Of a stretch of 64,000 bases of DNA, positions 11,501 through 21,092 are shown in pieces. This DNA is from Trichomonas tenax (lineage: Eukaryota > Parabasalia > Trichomonadida > Trichomonadidae), in assembly GCA_023091735.1 (NCBI GenBank), contig JALKBU010000039.1, forward strand, positions 49,971 to 113,970, in the 5' to 3' direction. Numbering within the stretch: position 1 is the stretch's first letter; each line of letters begins with the position of its first letter. The translations under genes were made by a program, and so were the position numbers. The notes beneath the pieces are model-generated. The model was not told where the DNA came from, made no database searches, and saw only the letters and a program-made list of their open reading frames with translations.

Positions 11501-12276
11501 ATATGCTTGGGCTGTAATTGCGAATTCGCAAGTTCAATTCCGGATATTTTTGTTACATCAACTTGAGAAAAAGTATCTAAGAATTTGCAAAAGTGACGAG
11601 CTTTTCCTTCCAAAGAAATGAACTCAAGGAGACGAAATCTATCGATTTTCTTCGTTAAATAGTCTGTAATAACAAATTCTGAATTTTGCGGAAAAACAAT
11701 TCCGCGAATTGCGTTACAATAAGTCAATGATCTGACTATGTACTTTAAAGCACGCATTTTGTCGGTAAAATCAGACAAATAAACGATTTTTTTGTTGAGA
11801 TAGAAATTTTTGTGTAATATTTTGAAGATTTGCTTAGGGAAAGGATGTCCCTTTAGCTGAGAATATTGCAAAATTCGGGATAAACAAGCTCGTTTAGTTG
11901 GGTTTGGTTTTTCAGATATAAATTCGTTAAGGCCAGCACTACTTAATTCATCGACAGTGAATATATTTAGTAGATTATAAACTATTGTTTGATATAATTG
12001 CGTTGCAAAAACGAATGATTCAAGATTGATATTTCCTTGAGTGAATTTTAATTTGATTTTTTCCTTTTCACGAGTGATCTTTCGTAATCCAAGCCATACG
12101 TACTCCCTTCTGAAGGTTCTTCCATCAGGCGAATAAATATCGAGAGAAAAGTCCGAAATAACAGCTAAACCTTCTCGTTTCCATCCGCGTGAGTTCTCTT
12201 GGACGATAGTGGAGTACATCGGGCGTCGACTTTTCATCGAAGCGTGAAGTTCAGCCGTTTCATTTGATGCTTCCAT
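8554..12276 (-). CDS. CARMIL-like leucine-rich-repeat protein with long basic disordered tail
   Basis: Intact 1240-residue protein. The N-terminus (about 1-110) resembles the PH-like domain of CARMIL. Residues about 190-560 carry an irregular LRR array (LRTLDVSYNK, IKQIDLSNNKIPD, LSYLNLDNTPH). From about 700 on it is disordered, highly charged and rich in S-P plus basic residue sites. There are at least ten (SPKK, SPRK, SPKR, SPRH, SPNR, SPQR and variants), suitable for proline-directed kinases. The tail also has a His/Ser/Tyr-rich stretch and ends in a short conserved-looking segment. CARMIL proteins bind actin capping protein. The classical capping-protein interaction motif was not recognised, so the assignment rests on architecture. 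It could be another LRR scaffold. Confidence 0.7.
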   Translation of the reverse strand: MEASNETAELHASMKSRRPMYSTIVQENSRGWKREGLAVISDFSLDIYSPDGRTFRREYVWLGLRKITREKEKIKLKFTQGNINLESFVFATQLYQTIVYNLLNIFTVDELSSAGLNEFISEKPNPTKRACLSRILQYSQLKGHPFPKQIFKILHKNFYLNKKIVYLSDFTDKMRALKYIVRSLTYCNAIRGIVFPQNSEFVITDYLTKKIDRFRLLEFISLEGKARHFCKFLDTFSQVDVTKISGIELANSQLQPKHMVSLSNFCDCKSIQSLSLHNAFIAETKMSFYTNFFTANMMMNLSYLNLDNTPHLDLINLIPNIPRLVYFSVANCDLLVEDIIHITQLPLLRTLDVSYNKCDRLPPNAIQLPKSLTKLKAHHVTWADGTLVNIFKVITMRKELGLHIDLSNAIANPQEFERLSVEFGQSLYFPLISLKWNCNPVDFGFFEYLRKSPYLDTLHLDGVFSELSVELDLLCKFINITPSVRYLSVQGSGNIFLAAAVARIVDALKFTTIKQIDLSNNKIPDAALLYMRDLFSPKSTLDYVAFDGNHPQNSEAIMNLIEAAGGSLKTSIAFPLNDFIELKDNNIISRQIYDETINMFKKPEEGTQIHSSSFTVPEKSPFTKPFLLPTKHDEKKLYITRETAEKMRENTKDILMISRTPTSNSLIMNSTSVVIQLPDDKKSISQQMSDFVSEYHMSNSKLDRFSTDDEAKKEITDEVQKEPVLSPKKNGMRSFDSPTSKKNDNQIDSVLISPGRKRETKSLMIDIEKIQASPKKNRNTFNSDGENKKSPRKRIELEEINPEVKKREKRKPKQIEENPEAVPPRRTKKQKQLEGNEIKKSMQEDENESILKKASQRKSRKNKNDDENDFADINDPSYEQIPKKKKNRKNKALENKIQQPPLSLKINPEILHLEKYGEPSPKSDYKQRSPRKQNDYQMPNIIAETYGSPKRKKKQENEFVETGSPRHKGQMENFENQKNNEMEKPRSPNRAQGNNLKVYRPQPLMIELNGNAQYFEKVDERKPKSPQRHSSRRNSSAIMPQEKHPHKVLPPEPFVSGIGRISTPPCSYSESEYYSSSYPYSYSVSYQSPPSHHSRHSHSRPQSESRHHHQRNQKIDLRNDDHHRMRVPEKDYDQKRHQRDSRRAQSVSKHDSPKLRAANEDDLMPLNPYSKISDEFYEKANSLRNGRQRSRFDDITKPPKPLEEPSARQKLEMLLNKKDERPIESHTSFGSRIKRLMNQY

Positions 12277-13019
12277 AACTCGAACTAACGCACAAAATTA
12301 TTAACCTTATAATAATTAACCTTAATAATAAATCTTCATCTTGATGGTGTTGAAAATTATAATGAAGTCATTTAAGTGATGTGACCAAATCATAAGTTAG
12401 ATATAGGATCTATCTATTCAAACAGAAGTCTTTGTTTGTGAAGCAATTCTCTAAAATGAGTTGAACTATAAAAATATTTATCATATAAAATGTCAAATGT
12501 CAAAATATAGTTATTTTGAGCCCGGGACGTTGATTTTTTGCAATGTATTTACATATTTTTAAAGAACGAGATAAAAACTGATACTATGCAATGTATATTT
12601 GTGATTTAGAAAATCCAATTGCAATAAATGGTATTGATTATCAAAATGAAGAACAAATATGTATTGATTTCATTTGGTGTTTTTTTTCAATTTTATATAG
12701 GTGTGTTATTGGTGCACATCAAACTGTGAAGTAATATTACCAACGAAGGTGAGTAGGAACCATTGAAAAGTGACAATTTAATGCTCCTACAGGTGGATTC
12801 CATCAACGAGGCCATCCAGGAAATGGATATATTCGTATAACATTATTGTTTTATGATCAATGCCCAATGAGTTTGTTAGTTATTTTGGTTTCAATAAATA
12901 TGTAAAATAGACATTTTTCATATGAGACATTTAATTAATTAAAGAGAAAATATGTTTTAAAAAGAACCCCTTGATTATTTTGTTATCCCCTCAAAAAGAA
13001 ATTTCTTTACATAACATAA
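12277..13019. other. Intergenic with a glycine-rich-protein relic
   Basis: Divergent spacer between two genes pointing outward. It holds an AAAAGTGACA at 12766-12775 and the C-terminal relic listed separately; otherwise nothing is recognised. Confidence 0.5.
12792..12905 (+). pseudogene. Relic of glycine-rich surface protein C-terminus
   Basis: The frame reads GGFHQRGHPGNGYIRIT and then a Cys-containing tail. It matches the end of the Gly-rich domain in the gene at 15.6 kb (GHPSNGFIRIT). The rest of that gene is absent here, so this is a fragment of a second copy. Confidence 0.6.
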
Positions 13020-14519
13020 ATGGAAGGGGCGGAAACCAAAAATCCCGCTCCTCCAAAAGACGCAGCAAATTCGCAGTCGAAATCCGAAGCGCAGAACAAC
13101 ACGAAATCATCAAAACGCCATAAATTATCGGTCAATAAAGTTTTAGCGGCAAAAGAGCAAATGAAGGCGCTGAAGAGCTGCAGTATCGATGTGCTTTTGA
13201 CAAAATCGGGTGAAATCGATTTAAACAATGGCCAAGATAAAGAATCACAACAAAACGAAGCAGAAAACGCAGATGAGAAAGCCAAAAAGCACAAACACAA
13301 AAAGAAAGGCAAAAGTCCGAGTAAATCTGTTGCCGGACAGAATAACGACAGTGATAACGATATTGAAATCGAAAATAAACAAAATGAAGACGCACAATTA
13401 GCGGCAAATGACATAAAACACAAGAAAGACTTCAAAAAGAAAAGCACTACGAAAAAACTTCCGAAACCAGAAATAACAATTCCACAGGTTCAAGAACCTA
13501 ACAAAATACCTGTTGTAGAATCACCTATTATCAGACCAATATACTTAAGAGGCACAATGAGCTCCGAATCTTTTGCTTCTGAAGATCCATTTAAATCTAT
13601 GGACAATTATAACTCAAAAGATGATGAAAACTGGCGCACACTGTCAATTGATGGTGAAGGATCTGGAACGATGAAATCAAGAGACTCTTTCATTAGCGAA
13701 CCAGATACAAACGACTCTGGACGCAAACGGCCAAGAAAAATCATCACTAAACCATCAACAGACAAATCTCCACTCATTAATGTTCTTAAATCAAATACAT
13801 CAAGTCCACAGAAACTTCCGTTATTCCCAAGTCCTCCAAAGGAGGCTCCGCCAGCAAGAAAAAGCAGACTTAGATATGACAGTGAAAGCTGCTCAACACA
13901 ATCGATTGAGGATCAGCCTCCAAAAGCTGATATTCGCAGAAGTAACTCAACAAATACAAACGAAACAACTACAACAACAACAAATACGATAACAACAGAA
14001 GATAGTGCAGAATTGCATGAACCTCGTGAAGTTCCTTCGAAGAGAGCCAGAAGGTCACCAATCAAAGTCAAAGGCTTAAATCACACACCAACTAATAGTG
14101 GTGAATTTGCTTCTATAGACGAAATTCCAATAGAAGGTGGTCAAGACTCTGATGATTCATATTCTGATGACAAAAATAAGAGTTTGCGCAAATCACAATT
14201 CTTCTCAGATTCGAGCACGAACGAGGGAGGGAAAAGTAAGAAGAACAGACCTCCAGCCATACAGATTGAACAAAAACCGAATAGCAGAGAGGCGAGAGCG
14301 ATAAATGAGGAACTTGAAAGAAGAAATCTTTCAACTCCAAACGAGTCATTTGTAATTCGTGCAGATTTGGAATGTCTCACAAGACAAGGAACGTATGTTC
14401 CACCAAAGTGGGATGTAGCATGCACAAAGCTTTCTGAGCCGAATAATAATAAGTATATACATCAAATGCGAAACAGATACTCGATGTCATCAATTCTAAA
14501 TGGATTGAAGAAAGATTAA
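13020..14519 (+). CDS. Disordered, Lys/Ser-rich protein of unknown function
   Basis: Intact 499-residue ORF that I do not recognise. The first 150 residues are basic with runs such as KKHKHKKKGK, a likely nuclear localisation signal. The middle is Ser/Thr/Pro-rich with several SP sites and a Thr-rich stretch near 315. The last 60 residues look folded or conserved (FVIRADLECLTRQGTYVPPK, then a basic helix with MRNRYSMSSILNGL). Composition suggests a nuclear or chromatin-associated protein. The start is the first ATG, with TTTACATAACATAA immediately upstream; the stop is TAA followed by AT-rich sequence. It diverges from the CARMIL-like gene and lies in otherwise decayed surroundings. Confidence 0.8.
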   Translation: MEGAETKNPAPPKDAANSQSKSEAQNNTKSSKRHKLSVNKVLAAKEQMKALKSCSIDVLLTKSGEIDLNNGQDKESQQNEAENADEKAKKHKHKKKGKSPSKSVAGQNNDSDNDIEIENKQNEDAQLAANDIKHKKDFKKKSTTKKLPKPEITIPQVQEPNKIPVVESPIIRPIYLRGTMSSESFASEDPFKSMDNYNSKDDENWRTLSIDGEGSGTMKSRDSFISEPDTNDSGRKRPRKIITKPSTDKSPLINVLKSNTSSPQKLPLFPSPPKEAPPARKSRLRYDSESCSTQSIEDQPPKADIRRSNSTNTNETTTTTTNTITTEDSAELHEPREVPSKRARRSPIKVKGLNHTPTNSGEFASIDEIPIEGGQDSDDSYSDDKNKSLRKSQFFSDSSTNEGGKSKKNRPPAIQIEQKPNSREARAINEELERRNLSTPNESFVIRADLECLTRQGTYVPPKWDVACTKLSEPNNNKYIHQMRNRYSMSSILNGLKKD

Positions 14520-14599
14520 TCATTCAATTTTTAATTTTTATAGTTTTGTTTTCTTAATATGGTAATAAACATTAAATAGATTGTTTCTTATATTTTATT

Positions 14600-15562
14600 A
14601 TCATTTTTGATCGATTAAAAATATAAACATGGAAATTAAACTGCAAATACGAATGTTTTCTGCAAACGCAGTATATATCGGAGTCTCGCTGTTAAATATC
14701 ATTTGCTGTTTGTACAAAATGTCTCTCGCACGAGAGATGCATTCGTTCGTTTCTGATTTTGAAGCAATTGCGCGAATTGATCCGCAGTTCGATATCGACG
14801 AAAGTTTTTTTACTTTTTGAGAATCGGTGTGAAAACTTCAACATCTGGTTGATAGATCTGATCCATAATGTTCAGTTCTTCGATTTAGATTTCGTGTTTG
14901 TCTGCTTGTGATCATATTGATTTGAATGATTGCTTGTGTATTTTGTTTATATCGATTTTGTTCTTTTATGGACAATCGAAATCGAAGCTGTTTAATGAAA
15001 TCGTGAGAGTTGCGTTTTTGAAATCTCTGAAGAACGGTGTAAATGTGTTATTCACAGCATGTGCAGCATTGATGTTTGGAGATATGCATAATTGTTATCT
15101 GTTCTCGTTTATTTTCTGTGAAATCAGTGAATGAATTGAGAACTCTTTATTATCATTGCTTTCGTTCGTAAACAGAGAATCAACATATTGTAGTCTCTAC
15201 ATTTCATCCATATTCCTTTGAATCTTTGTTTTTTCTGCAGTAATGAATGATTTGTATCTAGCAGCAATCAATTTTGGTGTATTTACAGATACGTATTCAT
15301 TTCCAACTTATTCTGTTTGTTTTCCAAGTGATAATGATTGTGGAACTTCGATTAAAGCTAATTCAATTATTTTTATTTTTAATTCTTGATTTTCTTGCTC
15401 TAAAACATTTCGCAGATGACTTTTTAAAATCGAGTCTTTCCTTTATTTCAGCGCGAATTTGAGTTACCTAGTTTTCTAGTTCTTCATTTGCGAAGTTAAC
15501 TCAGAACTCTTATTCTCGATATATGTTAGCAATTCACTTTCGTCGAATTTTTCAACATGCAT
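14600..15562 (-). pseudogene. Coiled-coil reading frame interrupted by nine TAA/TAG and one TGA
   Basis: From ATG at 15562 a single minus-strand frame stays protein-like for about 250 codons (MHVEKFDESELLTYIENK, VLEQENQELKIKIIELALIE, TPKLIAARYKSFITAEKTK). It contains TAG 15476, TAA 15464, TAA 15443, TAA 15308, TAG 15197, TAA 15095, TAA 14966, TGA 14912, TAA 14885 and TAA 14810. After 14810 another frame looks coding (ARDILYKQQMIFNSETPI), implying one frameshift. Glutamine fits each TAA/TAG context, for example QMKN-stop-KTR-stop-LKFALK-stop-RKD. Flanking intact genes use TAA and TAG as real stops, so genome-wide reassignment is excluded. The simplest reading is a decayed gene with CAA/CAG to TAA/TAG transitions. 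The family is not recognised. Confidence 0.55.
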
Positions 15563-15601
15563 TGTATTATTTAGGGGTCGACAAAAATATTAAATGATAA
15601 T

Positions 15602-15611
15602 AAAAGTGACA
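15602..15611 (+). promoter_or_regulatory. AAAAGTGACA motif before glycine-rich gene
   Basis: Exact copy of the 10-mer found directly before two intact genes (31928 and 50896). Here it lies 38 bases before the open frame of the glycine-rich pseudogene, so it probably marks that gene's former transcription or translation start. Confidence 0.4.
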
Positions 15612-15648
15612 GACATTACATCGCCTATTGACGATTTCATTCAGATAA

Positions 15649-16839
15649 CTGTCCAATCAATATCTATATCCATACAAAGGAACTACATACAACGAGTCAT
15701 CACCTTATGAGGTTTCTTTACCAAAAGGACGATATTTCTTCGAATTATGGGGATGTAGGGGTGCGGTATATAAGACATATCCCATTTCGTATGGAGCATA
15801 TGTAAGTGGCATCATTGAGTTCGAAAATCAAATCACGCTTTATCTTCATGTTTGCCATGAAGGGATCATCACTTCTTTATATTCCGCTTATGGTGGCGGT
15901 GGCCCTGGTCAAAATGGAGGTGGCGGTGCCACAGATGTTCGTTTGAAAGGTGGTCCATATGCTGATTTTGAAGGATTGAAGTCGCGCATCATCGTTGCTT
16001 CTGGAGCGGGTGGTTTCGATGATGGTGATACTGCGGGAGCTGGAGGAGGCCTTTTTGGGCTCAACTCCACAACCGGATATGGTTATGGTGCTACCCAAAC
16101 ATACGGTGGGCAAAGCGGCGTTTTTGGAAAGTTTGGATTTGGAGGTGGTGATGGAGAGAGACGTTATAATGATGGATCACCCGATGGAAATGGTGGAGGT
16201 GGTTCTGGGTACTTTGGAGGTGGCAGCTCAAAGGTTGTCGCTTCCTTTGCAGGTGGAGGTGGAAGCTCCTTCATTAGCGGCCACAATGGATGCATCGCAA
16301 TAGCAGAGAACTTTACCGAAGAAGTAAAATACTTCTCTACTAATCCTGATCCATCCATCCATTACTCAGGCTACAGATTCACCAACACCATCATGATTGA
16401 TGGCAATTCTAAGTGTCCATCACCTGATTTCATTTCATGTTCATATTCATATGATACAAATGGACATCCCAGCAATGGATTCATCCGAATTACAAAACTT
16501 TCATTTTTTGCTTGTTCGGTGAAAGATTGCGCTGTATTCTATGGAAAATATCTAACTCTTTATGTGCTTCCGTTGATATACGATGATAAATAAACTGAAA
16601 CGCAAAAGCGGTGCTATGACATTTTGATAAACAACACAGATAAAGGAGAATATAAATTTCCTGGTTTATCATATGGAACCCAATATTTGTTTAATATTAT
16701 AAATTGCTTTTATATTAATAATACATGTAAATTGATGTTTTTTGGATTGGGCGGTCAAATCATTGTTCAAGATACATATTTTGAAGGCAATTCGTATTCT
16801 GTATTAACTTCTTATAGTGCACAGCTTATCTTCTACTAA
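15649..16839 (+). pseudogene. Glycine-rich / beta-helix surface protein, no start codon, one in-frame TAA
   Basis: The frame is open from 15649 but has no ATG before the conserved domain. It begins with a segment typical of the trichomonad glycine-rich protein family (PYEVSLPKGRYFFELWGC). Next come GGGGPGQNGGGGATDVRL, RIIVASGAGG, a block of GGG-rich turns and an ending of NGFIRIT. This resembles the glycine-rich (ALK-type) domain family. A TAA at 16591 interrupts the same frame, which continues to 16839 with a Pmp-like segment (NIINCFYINNTCKLMFFG). The missing N-terminus and the stop make it a pseudogene. Secretion and surface display are inferred from the family. Confidence 0.8.
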
Positions 16840-18473
16840 AACAACATATAATATGAATCAATCTATGATAATAATTGTTTGAATACATCAAAAAATCAAG
16901 AATATTTTCTTGTATTTTGATACAAGAAGCCTATCTTATTGAATGCAATTCCCTATCATGTTATGATTACGTTATGAATTTATTTTGATAAATTCATTCT
17001 TATAATTAAACAGAGGAAGACAAAATATTGAAATCTGAAAATTTGCCTGAAAGTATGCTTTGCTAACTGCGGTTGAAGAATTTTACTTAATTATTTCGGT
17101 ATTTCTTAAAAGATTGAAATTCTAAATATACATAAGACCTTGAATTTTTTTTCTCGTTTACTCTTTTGAGTTTTGCGATTTTTAACGAGTGACCCCCTAT
17201 AGATCTGATCTGATAAAACATTTACGTGCCTTTCTTGGGTTCTATTTACAGTGGTATCAATAATATCTCTGCAAACAAAGACCAAGCCGCTCATCCAATA
17301 TGATTTTGCTTAAACAAACACTATCTTGTATTGGAAGATGATAGAATCTCTTCTCTTATCTATTGTAGGTATAACTGCATGTTATTAATATAGATGTAGC
17401 CTATATTCAATCGCAGAATTTATAAATATATTAACAAAATCAATTATAATTAATACATTCATAAACAGTGTGATTATAGATTATTATTTTAAGAATATGA
17501 GACTCTGTTTTTGTATTTTTAAAAACGCAATAATTTATCTTATTTAGTATTTCCATTTATTTTAATAAGAAATTGGTGCTTTTCAGGGGTGCTGAGTATG
17601 TTTATAGCATTTGCTTGTCTATTTAACTTGAGGATCTCCATGCCTCCATGAGATTTCAGCGAATTTTGACATGTAAAATAACGAAAGTCACAATTTTTGA
17701 CACTTATTATTTGATATTTGTCATGTAAAGTCGAAAATTTAATATGTAATGTTCCCAATGAGCAAATTTAATATGAATTTTAGATAGCATAACTTTAGGT
17801 ATGCTCGATGTATGAGCAAAGGAATGCCGTTTGACTCCTGCGCGTAGCGTATTTTTTCTTTTTGATTTTTCTACTGGAACTCTAGCAAAAATAAGCGAGC
17901 GAACGCTATAATAGTGAGATGTATTTGTTATAATCATCAAAGAGATTCATAACAGAAGCCCATTAATGATTTGTAATGGGTTTCTGTTTGTAATCATATC
18001 TTGATTAAGAAATACCTTGCTAAGATCATGAAATAGATTGCACCACTAGAATAAGCACCACAAAAAGCACGTAAATGTTTCATCAGATTCGTCCAGGAAG
18101 GGGGTTACTCGTTAAAAATCGCAAAACTCAAAAAGGTCAACAAGAAAAAAGTGGAGCCTATTGAAAACCTGACATTTTACTTTACAAATGTCAGAATCCG
18201 ACTTTACGTGCCAGAACCTTAAAATGTAACTCAACTTTTGTTACACAAATGCAACTAATTAAGAGATGACAATATCACAATTCCAATTACATAGTGTAGT
18301 TTGAATATACATGAGGAGTTTGAACGTCTAAAGAATGAAAATTGAAAATATCAAAAATAATTGACTCTGAACTATATAGTTTCTAGGTAAAAAGTGAGAT
18401 ATTTCAGAAGCATATACTATAATTACAATAAAATCCCAAAACTGAAAATATCAAAAATGTTAAACGGTCACAA
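16840..18473. other. Intergenic with an inverted-repeat element and TGACATGTAAA motifs
   Basis: No gene recognised. It holds the inverted-repeat element at 17.15-18.15 kb, TGACATGTAAA at 17667-17677 and GTCATGTAAA at 17720-17729. A hairpin near 17949-17987 has complementary arms AACAGAA.CCCATTA and TAATGGG.TTCTGTT. The CLASP gene's ATG follows GGTCACAA. Confidence 0.55.
17155..18145. mobile_element. MITE-like element with about 100 bp inverted ends
   Basis: Bases about 17155-17255 match the reverse complement of about 18045-18145. Both share TTTTGAGTTTTGCGATTTTT, then AACGAGT.ACCCCC, then GAT.AAACATTTACGTGC. The unit is about 990 bp and has no coding capacity, consistent with a non-autonomous transposon. 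Exact ends and a target duplication could not be fixed by eye. Confidence 0.5.
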
Positions 18474-21092
18474 ATGAGCAAAATCACAATCAGAGCACAG
18501 AGTCTTCAAAAGATAAAACCCGACACAATTCCGAAAACTGTTGACGAGCTCATTAAGGATATCACGAATGCGACGCTGAACGACGAAGATATCGAAATTT
18601 TGTGCAATTCAGCAATTCCATTGATAGAGAATCCACTTCCTGCAACTTGCAGAGCAGGATTCAAACTATGCAACGTGTTACTTGAACTAAACACACCGAA
18701 ATCGTTTAAAGATCAAATGATGAAAAAATTAAAAGTTCCTCTTTCAACAAAAGGACCATCATCAGATTTAGCAGTTGAATTGGCACAGAAAATCATCAGT
18801 AAAATTACTCCAAACACATTTTTCGAAAATTATATAAATCAAATTCCGCATTCTAAAACCCCACCATTGAAAATCTCAGTGTTAAAACTATTTCTATTCG
18901 CTATAAATACATTTCCTGATTTCAAAACTAAGCAATTCTTGAGCGTTATATTGAATTGCACATCTGATAATAATCCTGAAGTTAGGAAGCTGACACTTGA
19001 AATCATAGGTGTGGTATTCAACAGAAATCCAACATCAATGACAAAATTCATCAAAAACCAGTTTCCAAATAATTTCTCTGAAATCATATCAAAGTTAGCA
19101 GGAAAGACACCACAAAAGACAGAAACCTTTGCAGAACTCTCAACAGTAGCTGATTTAACACCAGAAGAGATCGAAAAACAAACAATCCAAGAATTCATTA
19201 ATCCATTGCCTGATATTCATCCAGATAAGCGTCCGTGTCAGTTCGACATCATCAACAAGCATCTGTCAAGAGAAACAGATTGGTCTGAACGAATGGAAGC
19301 GCTCACAAAATTAGTTGCACACGCGCGAGGTTTTGCTGATAAAAGACAATATGCGAGTTACTTCAGGAAAGCTGATAACTTCATCAACTGTGTTCTTGAT
19401 GCAAGATCGACACTTGCCAAACATGCTTTCTTGAGTCTTGCTGCAATTGCTAAAGCTATTGGTCCTCCATTCGATATTAATACTGCAAGTTTAGTTACGG
19501 GAATATTTAGCAGAACTAATCATAGTGCTTTGATTATTTCTTTATCTGCTGAACTTTCTATCTTGAAATACGTCGAATACGTTTGGGGAAAGAACATCAA
19601 ATCGGTTATAATGAACTGTTGCAATGTTGAATCAGCACATAGCAGACTTACAGCTGCAAAAGCAATGGTTATAGCTGCAGAAAAGTGGCCACAAGACATG
19701 ACAAAAGATTTCTCTTCAGTACTTCAAAGAATGTCTAAAGACAAAAGTGATATTGTTAGAGATTTCATTTCTAAGCAATTATCATCAAATGGTGAAATTA
19801 TTTTCATGAAATATTGTCAATCTGTTGAAATCGAAGTTGAAGAAAATAAAACAAAACCATTGACGCCAATATTACGCAAAAATCATGATCAGACTCCTGT
19901 TCTTGAAAAAACGACAAAAGTTGCGAAAATTGTTACTGAATCAGATGAAAAGCTTTCACTATTCCTTCAAAGAAAAGATATCGAAAGTATTGTATCTTTG
20001 CTGCAATCAGCAGATGAAACAATCAACGTCAGCAATTTCGTAAATGATCTTTCAGATTATGTTATTGTGGAAATGAACGAAGTTGATGACAAAGAAATTT
20101 CAATCAAGTTTATCAAAGCATTATTTTCGAAATATTCACAACACTTCACGATAAAGCTTTCAGAATTCATTAGGGAACTTCCTGATGACCCAAATCGCGG
20201 AACGGAATACATTAAAATCTTTTATCAATACTTTGAGAAAAACGAAGTCACGAAATATCTTTTGACATCAACTCTGATGTATCCATACAGATATTGTGCG
20301 AACATTGCAATGGCAAACTTAAGCGATATTGGTTTTGCAGTAAAAATTGTCCAGAGTACAGTTAAAGCAGGATTTACAAATGAATTAAAATCAGAACTTT
20401 CTCAACTGGTTAAAAATATTTATGCACGCGCCAAAACTGCAGCAGAAGCATTGGTTGGCTCAATTCCAGTAAGTTCCAGACAGATATTTTTAGATACAAT
20501 TTGCGCATATATTCCATTCTTGAAGAGCTCATTTACAAATGAAGAGATTACTTCAAAATTAGTTTCAAAGCTTCGTGTTATGGTTGGAAGTATCGATATT
20601 GATATGAACTTATTAGCAGAGGCATTTGAAAATGGAACTGAAGAAGAAAAGTTAATCGCAATCGCTGCAATAAGAGAACATCCAAACTTTGATCCTCTAT
20701 TTGTTCCATTTTTGGTCTCATGTATCTCTGATAGAGAAAGTCCAAGTGTTTCTGGTGCTGCATCCAATGCAATGCACAAAAGATGCGACGGAAATGATGG
20801 TGTTTGTCTGCACTTTGCGCATTTGCTTCAACCTGACAGAAATCAATTAAGCGCTTTCGCAAAAACTATTGTTTGTGCAAACCAAGATGAAGCAAAGCAA
20901 TCGATTCAAATTGCAACAGGTGTTATTCTTGCCTCAATATCAACTCACAAATTTGCTTCTTTGAGCTGCATCGCTGCAACAATTGCGAAACTTGGAGAAG
21001 AAGCAGCATCTGTATTCGGAACATTCGATGATATGGATCAAAGGTTGATTCATGTTTTACTCCCTATTGTCACAAAGCAAAGTATATTATGA
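18474..21092 (+). CDS. CLASP-like TOG/HEAT-repeat microtubule protein
   Basis: Intact 872-residue all-helical protein. Residues about 258-430 match the CLASP N-terminal TOG domain: a DWSERMEALTKLVAHARG opening, then DARSTLAKHAFLSLAAIAKAIG, then ILKYVEYVWG and HSRLTAAKAMVIAAEKWP. A helical N-terminal domain (about 10-225) precedes it, and HEAT-like repeats continue to the C-terminus (about 500-870) after a charged linker. CLASPs stabilise and rescue microtubules at plus ends, at the cortex and in mitosis, a plausible role in a cell with an elaborate axostyle-pelta skeleton. The start is the first ATG, after GGTCACAA; the stop is TGA. Other TOG proteins (XMAP215 family) are an alternative, but the single CLASP_N-like match favours CLASP. 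Confidence 0.8.
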   Translation: MSKITIRAQSLQKIKPDTIPKTVDELIKDITNATLNDEDIEILCNSAIPLIENPLPATCRAGFKLCNVLLELNTPKSFKDQMMKKLKVPLSTKGPSSDLAVELAQKIISKITPNTFFENYINQIPHSKTPPLKISVLKLFLFAINTFPDFKTKQFLSVILNCTSDNNPEVRKLTLEIIGVVFNRNPTSMTKFIKNQFPNNFSEIISKLAGKTPQKTETFAELSTVADLTPEEIEKQTIQEFINPLPDIHPDKRPCQFDIINKHLSRETDWSERMEALTKLVAHARGFADKRQYASYFRKADNFINCVLDARSTLAKHAFLSLAAIAKAIGPPFDINTASLVTGIFSRTNHSALIISLSAELSILKYVEYVWGKNIKSVIMNCCNVESAHSRLTAAKAMVIAAEKWPQDMTKDFSSVLQRMSKDKSDIVRDFISKQLSSNGEIIFMKYCQSVEIEVEENKTKPLTPILRKNHDQTPVLEKTTKVAKIVTESDEKLSLFLQRKDIESIVSLLQSADETINVSNFVNDLSDYVIVEMNEVDDKEISIKFIKALFSKYSQHFTIKLSEFIRELPDDPNRGTEYIKIFYQYFEKNEVTKYLLTSTLMYPYRYCANIAMANLSDIGFAVKIVQSTVKAGFTNELKSELSQLVKNIYARAKTAAEALVGSIPVSSRQIFLDTICAYIPFLKSSFTNEEITSKLVSKLRVMVGSIDIDMNLLAEAFENGTEEEKLIAIAAIREHPNFDPLFVPFLVSCISDRESPSVSGAASNAMHKRCDGNDGVCLHFAHLLQPDRNQLSAFAKTIVCANQDEAKQSIQIATGVILASISTHKFASLSCIAATIAKLGEEAASVFGTFDDMDQRLIHVLLPIVTKQSIL

